From Rhodospirillaceae bacterium (GTDB lineage: Bacteria; Pseudomonadota; Alphaproteobacteria; GCA-2731375), in contig JABIWH010000057.1 in the NCBI GenBank assembly GCA_018701215.1, positions 62,001-126,000 of the forward strand: a stretch of 64,000 nucleotides of DNA, written 5' to 3'. Positions 1 to 7,527 of the stretch are shown here, one piece after another. Numbering within the stretch: the first letter of the stretch is position 1; every line of letters begins with the position of its first letter. Under the pieces are notes generated by a model, which ran no database searches, was not told the DNA's origin, and saw only the letters and a program-made list of their open reading frames with translations. The position numbers and the translations under genes are program-made.

Positions 1-980
1 CTGCCGCCGGGTTTTGTGAACTTGATGGCGTTGCTGACAAGATTGCGCAGCAGCGATTCAAACATGTCACGGTCAATCGTCACGAAGTCTTCCGTAAGAT
101 TGGTTTTTAGCGTGATGCCTTTTTCTTCCGCTGCCTTGCGTTGAAGCTCGATCACGCCTTGGATCATGGCGCGCAGGCTCTCGTCGGAGGCAATGAATTT
201 CGTATCGCCCATTTGGTTACGCGACCAACGCAAAAGATTATCCACCAACTGCAATAACCGGTTGCCGCTGCGGTTAATCTCCCGGGCATAATCGCCCAGT
301 TCCTGGCGCGTTGCCCGCTCCGTATGATCGGCGATCAGCTGGGCAAAGCCCAAAAGCGTATTGAATGGACTTCGCAGGTCGTGCGCGACGATGGAAAACA
401 ACTTGTCTTTCAAAAAATTCGAACGGGCCAGCTCGTCCCGCTGGGCCTTCATTTCCGCCTCGGCGGTTTTTTGCGCGCTGATATCATAGAACGAAACGAA
501 CCACGCGCCGCCAGGCAGGGGGCGTGAAATCACTTCATAGTGTGAATCGCCGCGCAATTGCAGCTCGCTGCTTTCGGGATGGTCCCCGGTCAAGATAGCC
601 ATGCGGGCTTCGAGCAATTCCTTTGGGTCGCCCTCACCATAGTCGCCCCGCTCCGCCAGAAAAGTCATGATGGTTTGCCACGTCGTACCCGCCGTCATTA
701 ATTCATCGGGCAGATCAAATATTTCCTGCATCGTCTTGTTCCAGGCGAACAGGCGGCCTTCTGAATCATAGGCCGCAATGCCTTGTGACAAGTTTTCGAG
801 AATTTCACGCAGAAAATATTCGTTGCTGTCGGGCTTGACCGCGCGCGCCCATAGGCGCGGCGCGGCTTCATCAATCGCGGCGATCCGTTCGCTGCTGGAA
901 TGCTCAGCGCTATCGCCCTCATCCGGGATTTTGCCTTCCCATTCGACTTGGGCTGGAGAATTTTTTACCCGCCGGTGCAT
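1..980 (-). CDS. PAS-domain sensor histidine kinase, partial (C-terminus outside window)
   Basis: This is the N-terminal 326 residues of a sensor histidine kinase that autophosphorylates on His and would pass phosphate to a response regulator not seen here. Translation of the minus strand gives a polar N-terminus without membrane segments, a PAS-like domain at about residues 55-170 (NLSQGIAAYD, then FAWNKTMQEIFDLP), a short coiled linker, and a HisKA H-box with SIVAHDLRSP, phospho-acceptor His200. It is cut just after the ATP-binding N-box (NLVSNAIKFT). The protein looks cytosolic, so it may sense an internal cue. ATG at 980 is the only start between the PAS domain and an in-frame TAA upstream. 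The family call is secure; the ligand and partner are unknown. Confidence 0.9.
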   Translation of the reverse strand, partial: MHRRVKNSPAQVEWEGKIPDEGDSAEHSSSERIAAIDEAAPRLWARAVKPDSNEYFLREILENLSQGIAAYDSEGRLFAWNKTMQEIFDLPDELMTAGTTWQTIMTFLAERGDYGEGDPKELLEARMAILTGDHPESSELQLRGDSHYEVISRPLPGGAWFVSFYDISAQKTAEAEMKAQRDELARSNFLKDKLFSIVAHDLRSPFNTLLGFAQLIADHTERATRQELGDYAREINRSGNRLLQLVDNLLRWSRNQMGDTKFIASDESLRAMIQGVIELQRKAAEEKGITLKTNLTEDFVTIDRDMFESLLRNLVSNAIKFTKPGG

Positions 981-1136
981 GGACTTTGACTCGTTTACGG
1001 TTTCAGCGCTTTAAACAGCTTAGGCTCGAATTGAAGAGTCATCGCGCAAATACCTTTCGTGCGAAGCGCTACCTTATGCTTACGGCTATTCTATGAGATA
1101 TAGTGCTAATGGAATGTGAACGTTTGCTACGTTTTG

Positions 1137-1910
1137 TTAATTAATTTCGCCTCGGGCGACGAAATGCGGGTTCTCGAAGCCATTCTTGCCATAGCGCAAA
1201 GGGCTGCCGTCCAGACGCGAGACGCTGCCGCCGGCGCATGACAAAACCGCGTGTCCGGCTGCGGTATCCCATTCCATGGTACGGCCCAGTCTGGGGTACA
1301 AATCAGCGACACCTTCCGCCAGGCGGCAGAATTTCAGGCTGCTGCCGGCGTCGATGCGTTCTTTGATGTCAAAACCGGTTAGAAAATCGTCGGTTTCAGG
1401 TGATGCATGGGAGCGGCTGACCATGGCGACCAGACCATCGCCGCCCGGAGGCCGTGCGCTGATCGCCTCCGCTGCGCCCGTGCCCCGTTTGCGGGTAACC
1501 TGCCCGGCACCGGCGGCGGTGTAGGTTTCGTCCCTGGCCGGTACATGCACCGTGCCCAGGACCGGCAGACCGTCGCGGATCAGGGCGATATTGACCGTGA
1601 AATCGCCATTGCGTGAGATAAACTCCCGGGTGCCGTCAAGGGGGTCGACCAGCCAAAACGGCCCAGACCCCACATCGGGTTGATGCCCGGCGGCGACCTC
1701 TTCCTCGGCGACAACGGGGATATCCGGGGTCAGCGCGCGCAGGGCGGCGACGATAATCGCCTCCGCCGCCTGATCGGCTTCGGTTACCGGGGAATCGTCC
1801 GCCTTGGTTTCGACCGCGAAATCGCGTGCGTAAATTTCCATGATGGCGCCGCCGGCGTGCAAGGCAATGGCTTCGATGGCGGCGGCGAGTTCCTGGTCGT
1901 TATGGGCCAT
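1137..1910 (-). CDS. cysQ: 3'(2'),5'-bisphosphate nucleotidase, CysQ-like inositol monophosphatase family
   Basis: A 257-residue Mg-dependent phosphatase of the inositol monophosphatase superfamily. Metal-binding motifs are visible in order: DSPVTEAD near residue 39, VAEEE near 67, DPLDGT at 89-94 and EWDTAAGHAVL in the C-terminal third. The REFI..NGDFTVNIALI stretch after DPLDGT is typical of CysQ, which removes phosphate from 3'-phosphoadenosine 5'-phosphate made during sulfate assimilation. Length fits CysQ. The gene lies 3 bases behind the SDR gene stop, so both are probably on one transcript. A plain inositol or histidinol-phosphate phosphatase role cannot be excluded. Confidence 0.85.
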   Translation of the reverse strand: MAHNDQELAAAIEAIALHAGGAIMEIYARDFAVETKADDSPVTEADQAAEAIIVAALRALTPDIPVVAEEEVAAGHQPDVGSGPFWLVDPLDGTREFISRNGDFTVNIALIRDGLPVLGTVHVPARDETYTAAGAGQVTRKRGTGAAEAISARPPGGDGLVAMVSRSHASPETDDFLTGFDIKERIDAGSSLKFCRLAEGVADLYPRLGRTMEWDTAAGHAVLSCAGGSVSRLDGSPLRYGKNGFENPHFVARGEIN

Positions 1911-1913
1911 TCT

Positions 1914-2660
1914 CTAACGTCCTCCCGTAGCTTCGATGGTGGTGGCATTTATGTATGAGGCGGCGTCGCTGATCAGCCACAGGGCCGACCTGGCCATTTC
2001 CTCCGCCGTGCCGGCCCGGCCCATGGGGACGGTCGGTGCCAATTGTGCGACCCTGTCCGGCAGGCCCATGCGGGCGTGGATTTCCGTATCGATGACGCCG
2101 GGCTGCAGACCAACAACGCGGATACCTTCCATCGCGACTTCCAAGCCCAGGCCTTTGGTGAAGGTCTCCAAGCCACCTTTCGATGCCGCATAGTGCAGAT
2201 ACTGCGCCGCCCCGCCCAGCCGCGCCGCGGCGGAGGTGATATTGACGATGACCCCGCCCTGGCCGCCATGCTTGGTCGACATGCGCTTGACCGCCTCGCG
2301 GGCGCAGACAAAAGGCCCAATCAGATTAAGCCGGAAGACATCGGTCATGTCCGCTTCCGTCATCTCGTCCAGGCGGCCTATATTTCCTGTCATGCCCGCA
2401 TTGTTAATTAACGCGGTGACCGGACCCAATTCCTGATCGACCGTATTGAATAGTTGGATGATATCGGCTTCCCGTCCCATGTCACCGACGGCGGCAATGG
2501 CCTCGCCGCCCGCCGCATTGATTTCCGCGACGACGGCCTCGGCCCGATCGGGGCTGCTGTTATAGTTCACGCAGACTTTGAAGCCTTGCGCCGCGCCCAA
2601 AATCGCACAAGCCGCCCCAATGCCCCGGCTCGCCCCGGTGACCACTAAAACGCCAGTCAT
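1914..2660 (-). CDS. SDR family NAD(P)-dependent oxidoreductase, YgfF-like
   Basis: A 248-residue classical short-chain dehydrogenase. The Rossmann glycine motif GASRGIGAA is at residues 9-17, NNAG at 86-89, and the catalytic triad is Ser143, Tyr157 and Lys161 (YAASK). The C-terminus keeps the PGVIDTEIHA and ATGG segments. Overall wording resembles E. coli YgfF, a predicted NAD(P)-binding oxidoreductase of unsettled substrate. It sits upstream of and almost touching cysQ. The start is ATG at 2660; a 93-base gap separates it from the NfeD gene. The substrate is unknown. Confidence 0.88.
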   Translation of the reverse strand: MTGVLVVTGASRGIGAACAILGAAQGFKVCVNYNSSPDRAEAVVAEINAAGGEAIAAVGDMGREADIIQLFNTVDQELGPVTALINNAGMTGNIGRLDEMTEADMTDVFRLNLIGPFVCAREAVKRMSTKHGGQGGVIVNITSAAARLGGAAQYLHYAASKGGLETFTKGLGLEVAMEGIRVVGLQPGVIDTEIHARMGLPDRVAQLAPTVPMGRAGTAEEMARSALWLISDAASYINATTIEATGGR

Positions 2661-2753
2661 TCGTTATCTACTCCTACAGGCAAATAAATCGGGGCGGAAC
2701 ACACCACCTTGGCAAAGCCGGGTCAAGTCCCCGCGTTAGATTTCGGACCCGGG

Positions 2754-3224
2754 TTAGCTTTCGGAGCTGGCTTCAATCCGCAGCGTGGCGCCTTCGACCT
2801 CGCTGACCCGCACTTTGGTCCCGGCGGGCAGATCGGGTCCCGACATCGTCTCCACGGTCCATGTGCCGTCATCCACCCGCATCCGCCCGCGTCCGTTCAC
2901 GACAGGGTCGTCCAAAATGAACTCCCGGCCCACATATTGGGCGCCGCGGCGGTTCAGATCGGGATGATCCGTGGCCAGGGGCCGGCCTTTCAGATAACGG
3001 CGGGAGGCCACGATGGAGACCACGGACAGCACGGCAAACAAGGTGAACTGCCATTTCCAATCCAGCCCGGGCGCCAGGAAGATCACCGCGCCGACCACGC
3101 CGGCGGCGATGCCCAGCCACATGAACACGGCGCCGGGTGCGAAGATCTCCAGGATCACCAAGGCCAGGGCGGCGATGAACCAATCCCAATAGGCCAGAGT
3201 TTCCAGATAAAGCAGGACCTGCAC
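2754..3224 (-). CDS. NfeD family protein (YbbJ-type), partner of SPFH protein
   Basis: A 156-residue inner-membrane protein. About the first 75 residues are hydrophobic with three probable helices (IAALALVILEIFAPGAVFMW, then GIAAGVVGAVIFLA, then FTLFAVLSVVSIVA). The C-terminal part, ending near residue 150, is a small beta-rich OB-fold domain containing VGREFILDDPVVNGRGRMRV. Short NfeD proteins of this type are encoded next to stomatin/SPFH proteins and act with them in membrane microdomain or quality-control assemblies. The gene begins 4 bases after the SPFH gene ends, matching the ybbK-ybbJ arrangement of E. coli. Confidence 0.88.
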   Translation of the reverse strand: MQVLLYLETLAYWDWFIAALALVILEIFAPGAVFMWLGIAAGVVGAVIFLAPGLDWKWQFTLFAVLSVVSIVASRRYLKGRPLATDHPDLNRRGAQYVGREFILDDPVVNGRGRMRVDDGTWTVETMSGPDLPAGTKVRVSEVEGATLRIEASSES

Positions 3225-3228
3225 TCAA

Positions 3229-4203
3229 TTACCCTCCGCTACGCGGGATGGGAGAGCCGGCGGGGGTATCGTCACCGCGATCACCAAAACTCTCGCGGGC
3301 GATCTCGGCAATGCCGGCGACCGAGCCCATGACTGATGTTGCATCCAACGGCAGCATCAGGACTTTCTGATTACGGGACGTGGCGATCTGCCCCAAGGCC
3401 TCGATATATTTTTGCGCCACGAAATAGTTGATCGCCTGCACGTCGCCCTTGGCGATGGCCTCCGATACCATTGTCGTGGCCGTGGCCTCGGCCTGGGCCT
3501 CCCGCTCCCGCGCCTCGGCATCGCGATAAGCGGATTCGCGCCGGCCCTCGGCCTCCAGGATGGCCGCCTGCTTCTCACCCTCCGCGCGCAGGATCTCGGC
3601 CGCCCGGAAACCTTCGGCTTCCAGAATATTGGCGCGCTTCTCCCGTTCCGCCTTCATCTGCCGCGCCATGGCATCGACTAGGTCCCGCGGCGGCGCGATA
3701 TCCTTGATCTCGATCCGGGTCACCTTGATGCCCCAGGGCGAGGTGGCGTCATCGACCACGGTCAACAGGCGGTGGTTGATCTCGTCGCGCTTGGAGAGCA
3801 ATTCATCCAGGTCCATGCTGCCCATAACCGTGCGGATATTGGTCATGGTCAGGTTCAGTACGGCCCGCTCCAATTGGCTAACCTCATAGGCGGCGGCGGC
3901 GGCGTCCAGCACCTGGAAGAAGACGATGCCGTCGACCGCTACCATGGCATTGTCCTTGGTTATGACTTCCTGGGTCGGCACGTCGAGGACCTGTTCCATC
4001 ATGTTCATCTTAGCGCCGAGGCGGTCAACGATGGGCACGATCAGGTGCAGGCCCGGCGACAGAGTGCGGGTATAACGGCCAAAGCGTTCGACTGTGTATT
4101 CCATGCCCTGAGGCACCGCCTTGACGCCCGCGATCACCATGATGATGGCAAGCAGTACCAGGACAAAAACAAAGATGGTTGAACCGTCGATGCTGAAATA
4201 CAT
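3229..4203 (-). CDS. qmcA: SPFH/Band 7 (stomatin-like) membrane protein, QmcA family
   Basis: A 324-residue stomatin-family protein. An N-terminal membrane helix (IFVFVLVLLAIIMVIAGVKAV) leads into the Band 7 domain (VPQGMEYTVERFGRYTRTLSPGLH, KDNAMVAVDGIVFFQVLD, MTNIRTVMGSMDLDELLSKRDEIN). A long charged coiled-coil follows (KAEREKRANILEAEGFRAAEILRAEGEKQAAILEAEG region), then an assembly tail. Such proteins form large ring or cage oligomers and associate with FtsH-type proteases. It is cotranscribed with the NfeD gene. Start ATG at 4203; 64 bases separate it from the divergent gene starting at 4268. Confidence 0.92.
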   Translation of the reverse strand: MYFSIDGSTIFVFVLVLLAIIMVIAGVKAVPQGMEYTVERFGRYTRTLSPGLHLIVPIVDRLGAKMNMMEQVLDVPTQEVITKDNAMVAVDGIVFFQVLDAAAAAYEVSQLERAVLNLTMTNIRTVMGSMDLDELLSKRDEINHRLLTVVDDATSPWGIKVTRIEIKDIAPPRDLVDAMARQMKAEREKRANILEAEGFRAAEILRAEGEKQAAILEAEGRRESAYRDAEAREREAQAEATATTMVSEAIAKGDVQAINYFVAQKYIEALGQIATSRNQKVLMLPLDATSVMGSVAGIAEIARESFGDRGDDTPAGSPIPRSGG

Positions 4204-4267
4204 GCTAATATCCCTAAGTCATTATTTTGGTGCAATCAGAATTGCGCTATTCCATAGTTTTACATAA

Positions 4268-4807
4268 ATGCCGTCGACGACAACTGAAATGATGGCGGAA
4301 ATGGCGGGGCGAAGTCCGGACATGAGTAATTCCAGCAGAATTCATGCGTTTCATCCCGAACGTTACGGCGATGTGAAATCGGCGGTGCGGGCTTTGTTGC
4401 ATGCGGTCGGCGGCGAGGCCAAGGCGGCAGCGGCCTGCCGGGTCTCCAAGTCCACCCTGTCCGAATACGGCAACCCGCGCTATGACGAGCGGCACATGCC
4501 CCTCGATGTGGTTCTGGCCCTGGAAAAGGTGGCGGGGGAAATGCCGGTGACCGAACATCTGGCCGCCGAACATGACGCGCTGTTACTGCAGCTGCCATCG
4601 GTTGAGGCGACGGGGGGCTGGATGGACCATCTGACCTCCATCGGCAAGGAAGCCGGCGACGTTTTTCATCGGGCCGGTGAATATCTGGCCGATGACGGCG
4701 AAATCGATGCCCAGGAGGCGCCCGGACTATTGAAGGAAGTGGACGAGCTGTTGGCCGCTGTTGCCGCCATGCGCGCAGCGGTGCGCGCCCGCATACCGGA
4801 TAGGTGA
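4268..4807 (+). CDS. Predicted DNA-binding protein resembling phage CII-type regulators
   Basis: A 179-residue protein I cannot name precisely. Residues about 30-85 (YGDVKSAVRALLHAVGGEAKAA, then RVSKSTLSEYGNP, then MPLDVVLALEKVAG) look like a helix-turn-helix of the CII/YdaS sort found in prophage-derived regulators, where the SKSTLSEY segment would be the recognition helix. The rest is acidic and helical, probably for oligomerisation. The gene stands alone, divergent from qmcA and ended by a strong terminator. An alternative ATG at 4322 (MSNSSR) could be the real start. No other phage genes are nearby, so this is probably a domesticated chromosomal gene. Role unknown. Confidence 0.7.
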   Translation: MPSTTTEMMAEMAGRSPDMSNSSRIHAFHPERYGDVKSAVRALLHAVGGEAKAAAACRVSKSTLSEYGNPRYDERHMPLDVVLALEKVAGEMPVTEHLAAEHDALLLQLPSVEATGGWMDHLTSIGKEAGDVFHRAGEYLADDGEIDAQEAPGLLKEVDELLAAVAAMRAAVRARIPDR

Positions 4808-4815
4808 ATAAAAAA

Positions 4816-4850
4816 CGCCCCGGCGATCTGACCGCCGGGGCGCCTTTTTT
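4816..4850. terminator. Bidirectional rho-independent terminator
   Basis: A 10-bp perfect stem (CGCCCCGGCG pairing with CGCCGGGGCG, 4816-4825 and 4833-4842) has a 7-base loop, followed by six T on the plus strand and preceded by six A. It lies between the convergent CII-like gene and the peroxiredoxin gene, and can serve both. Confidence 0.9.
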
Positions 4851-4863
4851 CAGTTCGTTGATC

Positions 4864-5349
4864 CTATAGAATATCCAGGATCGCCTGGGCACCGGTTTTC
4901 TCGATACCGCCAGGATTGTCTTCCACTTGCACGGCGCTGACCGTGCCATCGTCCACGACAATGGCAAACCGCGTGCAACGCACGCCCATGCCGCGTGCAG
5001 TCAAATCCAGCTCCAAGCCCAGGGCCTTGGTGTAATCCGCGCTGCCGTCGGCCAGCATGGTGACCTTGTTGCCCACCTGCTGATCCTTGCCCCAAGCACC
5101 CATGACAAAGGCGTCGTTGACCGCCATGCAGCCGACCGCATCAATGCCCTTGGCCGCCAAGGCGGTGTGGTTTTCCACATAGCTGGGTACGTGCTGGGCC
5201 GAGCAGGTCGGCGTGAAAGCGCCGGGCAGGCCGAACAACACCACTTTCTTGCCGCCGAACATCTCGTCCGTGGAAACCGCCTCCGGTCCATTTTCGCCCA
5301 TGGTCATCAAGGTGCCCGAGGGCATTTTGTCGCCAACCGAAATTGTCAT
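4864..5349 (-). CDS. Peroxiredoxin, Prx5/AhpE-like atypical type
   Basis: A 161-residue thiol peroxidase that would reduce H2O2 and organic hydroperoxides. The signature PGAFTPTCS is at residues 42-50, with the peroxidatic Cys49 and the conserved Thr and Pro of the active site. Later segments (YVENHTALAAKGID, CMAVNDAFVMGAWGK) match the Prx5 group found as a single domain in alphaproteobacteria. No glutaredoxin domain is fused. It has its own 113-base upstream region and is followed by the terminator at 4816-4850. The electron donor (glutaredoxin or thioredoxin) cannot be read from the sequence. Confidence 0.92.
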   Translation of the reverse strand: MTISVGDKMPSGTLMTMGENGPEAVSTDEMFGGKKVVLFGLPGAFTPTCSAQHVPSYVENHTALAAKGIDAVGCMAVNDAFVMGAWGKDQQVGNKVTMLADGSADYTKALGLELDLTARGMGVRCTRFAIVVDDGTVSAVQVEDNPGGIEKTGAQAILDIL

Positions 5350-5462
5350 TGTTGTCTCTCCCCATCATTGGATGCTTGCTTTCGGGCAGCCCCATGCCCT
5401 GGTGAATTCGCTATAGCATATAACGCTGAGGAGGACGGATGCAAAGCGTCGCAGGTAAATTT

Positions 5463-6374
5463 TTATTCGCCTACTTCAAGCCGGCGCTCCACCGCGCGGT
5501 CTCCGTCCACCAGGGTCAGGGTGAGCGCCTGGGTGGTTAACGCCGCCTTGGACGTGCCGGCGAAGACCGGCAGTGCCAGGACGATATCGTGGCGCCCTGG
5601 TCCAAAGGTGGCATTCGGGCGGCCGAAGCCGAATGGTTCCGGCCCTTCAACCATCAGATCGGGGGCCTGGAAGGGGCGCGTGGAACGGCCCGAAATATGC
5701 AAGATCTGTTGGCCGGCGGGGCCGCTGACCGTGGCGCTGTCGATTGATAGGCCGCTTTTGCCCGCCGTTTGCGGGATCAAATCCCGATAGTGCCGGATCA
5801 GGGGGGCGAAAGCGCTGGCCTTGGCCACTTTGCCGGCGGCGGCCAGCTCCAGCGATAAATCGGCCTGCATGGGCACGCAGACCTTGGCGCAAATCATATA
5901 ATCCAGCTTCAATCTAGCCAGGGTTGCCTTGCCCGGCGCCCTTGCGCGCAGCAGGACCGGCAGCACAACCTCGTCTTGATAGCCAAAACTGTCAAAGCCA
6001 TAGGCGCTGAAACGCAGCGGTGCCGGCCAGCGCACGTCCGCCGTAGCCAAGTTCAAGGATGCGGACCAGTCAAAGCGCGGCGGCGCCCCGGATTCGCCTG
6101 GATTGCGCCAATACGTCTTCCAGCCAGGTTTAAGCTTGATCTGAACCCCCAGCCAGATCCGCCCTTCCGCATTCATGCCGCTTTGCCCGGCAATCAGCCG
6201 CGCGGCGGCATCCTCGCCCCTGTGCCAACCACCCGAAGATGTTTCCGCCCTGAGCGGCGCACAAGTCAGCACGGCGGCCAAGATTGGCGCGGCCAGCCAT
6301 GTAAATGCCAATTTAAGACGTTTTATGGTCAAATTCCGTATCTTTGCTTTGCCTGCAGCGCGGAAATATTCCAT
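5463..6374 (-). CDS. Periplasmic DsbD-alpha-like protein (DsbD N-terminal domain only)
   Basis: A 303-residue secreted protein. A positively charged N-terminus is followed by a hydrophobic signal segment (about residues 22-43, ending LRAETS). The mature part is a beta-sandwich of the DsbD N-terminal/DsbC-corrector type: WRNPGESG, GFDSFGYQDEVVLPV, and the redox pair Cys162 and Cys166 in MICAKVCVPM. There is no thioredoxin domain and no membrane domain, unlike full DsbD, so it must receive electrons from a separate protein such as CcdA. It is divergent from YqgE across about 100 bases. A role in periplasmic disulfide or cytochrome c thiol handling is inferred. Confidence 0.85.
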   Translation of the reverse strand: MEYFRAAGKAKIRNLTIKRLKLAFTWLAAPILAAVLTCAPLRAETSSGGWHRGEDAAARLIAGQSGMNAEGRIWLGVQIKLKPGWKTYWRNPGESGAPPRFDWSASLNLATADVRWPAPLRFSAYGFDSFGYQDEVVLPVLLRARAPGKATLARLKLDYMICAKVCVPMQADLSLELAAAGKVAKASAFAPLIRHYRDLIPQTAGKSGLSIDSATVSGPAGQQILHISGRSTRPFQAPDLMVEGPEPFGFGRPNATFGPGRHDIVLALPVFAGTSKAALTTQALTLTLVDGDRAVERRLEVGE

Positions 6375-6481
6375 GCTTCATGGTCTGCAATATAGGGGAT
6401 AATTAACCTATATGGTCTGACAATAGCTTAACATTGGCGTGAACAATTGACTTCTCTTGATGACAAGCCCAAGTGGACAAT

Positions 6482-7075
6482 ATGGGATCTATGGAAAAAA
6501 ATAACGAAGGCGCGACAGAAGACGGCTACATGACCGGACAACTGTTGATTGCCATGCCGACCATGAGTGATCCGCGGTTCGAACGAACCGTGATCTATAT
6601 GTGCGCCCATTCCGCCGATGGCGCCATGGGCCTGGTGGTCAACAAACAGGCTGACGAAATTGATTTCCCCGAACTGTTGAGCCAGTTGGAGATCGAGACC
6701 GAGGGCGTCAAGGAGCCGATTCCGGTTCTGGTCGGCGGCCCGGTGGAAACCGGCCGCGGTTTCGTGTTGCATTCCTTGGATTACCGCCAGGATTCGACCC
6801 TGGAAGTCAGCGACGATGTCGGCCTGACCGCCACCGTTGATATTCTGCGCTCCATCGCCGAGGGCGAGGGGCCGGCCCATAGTCTGCTAACCCTGGGTTA
6901 TGCTGGCTGGTCCGCCGGCCAATTGGATGACGAGATCCAGGCCAACGGCTGGCTTAATGTTTCGGCCGATATCTCGCTGCTGTTCGATGGCGCCTTGGGT
7001 GAGAAATGGGACCGTGCGGTGCGCAAGGTTGGCATTGACCCATCCTTCCTATCAGCGGACGCGGGACATGCGTAG
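6482..7075 (+). CDS. YqgE/AlgH family protein
   Basis: A protein of about 197 residues of the YqgE/AlgH (DUF179) family. Characteristic segments are GQLLIAMPTMSDPRFERTV, then GAMGLVVNKQ, then VGGPVETGRGFVLHS, then GYAGWSAGQLDDEI and a terminal WDRAVRKVGID. The family has a known fold but no settled biochemical function; in some bacteria it has been linked to transcription of alginate genes. The start is uncertain: GTG at 6473, ATG at 6482 and ATG at 6491 are in frame and none has a strong ribosome-binding site. No operon partner on this strand. Confidence 0.88.
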   Translation: MGSMEKNNEGATEDGYMTGQLLIAMPTMSDPRFERTVIYMCAHSADGAMGLVVNKQADEIDFPELLSQLEIETEGVKEPIPVLVGGPVETGRGFVLHSLDYRQDSTLEVSDDVGLTATVDILRSIAEGEGPAHSLLTLGYAGWSAGQLDDEIQANGWLNVSADISLLFDGALGEKWDRAVRKVGIDPSFLSADAGHA

Positions 7076-7090
7076 TGGGGCATTCTAAAT

Positions 7091-7116
7091 TATATTTCGA
7101 TAATTCTAGAAATATA
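7091..7116. promoter_or_regulatory. Palindromic operator candidate for the ArsR-type regulator
   Basis: A perfect 8-bp inverted repeat (TATATTTC at 7091-7098, GAAATATA at 7109-7116) with a 10-base AT-rich spacer lies 36 bases before the regulator start. Position and symmetry suit autoregulation by a dimeric winged-helix repressor. Binding is inferred. Confidence 0.6.
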
Positions 7117-7152
7117 GTTGCAATTGCCTCTGGAGTGTCCTAAATATGCTCC

Positions 7153-7527
7153 ATGAACGAGATAATTGATCTATACGACAGCGCCGAACTGCAGCAGACC
7201 GCCGATGCCATGGAGGCGCTGGGCAACGAAACGCGCCTGGCGATCTTCACATTATTGGTACCGGCGGGGCAGGGCGGTTTGACGGTTGGTGCGGTTCAAG
7301 CACGCCTCAAGGTGCCGGGTTCCACCCTGTCGCATCATCTGGCCCGCTTGGTTCAGGTTGATCTTGTGCAGCAGCAACGGCAGGGGCGAAAGCTGATTTG
7401 CCGGGCCAACTATCGGCGCATGGATGATGTCTTGAAGTTTTTGACCCGAAATTGTTGTGCCGCCGACGGTGTTGATGCCGGGCATGTGCACGATATATCG
7501 GCTACGCAGGAAGGATCCGCGAGATGA
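7153..7527 (+). CDS. ArsR/SmtB family metalloregulator
   Basis: A 124-residue winged-helix repressor. Residues 18-95 hold the ArsR fold (MEALGNETRLAIFTLLV, then the recognition helix near PGSTLSHHLARL, then the beta-wing QRQGRKLICRANY). The C-terminus has a vicinal pair Cys101-Cys102 in FLTRNCC, then His111 and His113. A C-terminal Cys pair after a FLT.N motif is found in arsenite-sensing ArsR proteins of the Acidithiobacillus type, so As(III) or another soft metal is the likely inducer. The stop overlaps the permease start by 4 bases, indicating one operon under the palindrome at 7091-7116. Confidence 0.88.
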   Translation: MNEIIDLYDSAELQQTADAMEALGNETRLAIFTLLVPAGQGGLTVGAVQARLKVPGSTLSHHLARLVQVDLVQQQRQGRKLICRANYRRMDDVLKFLTRNCCAADGVDAGHVHDISATQEGSAR

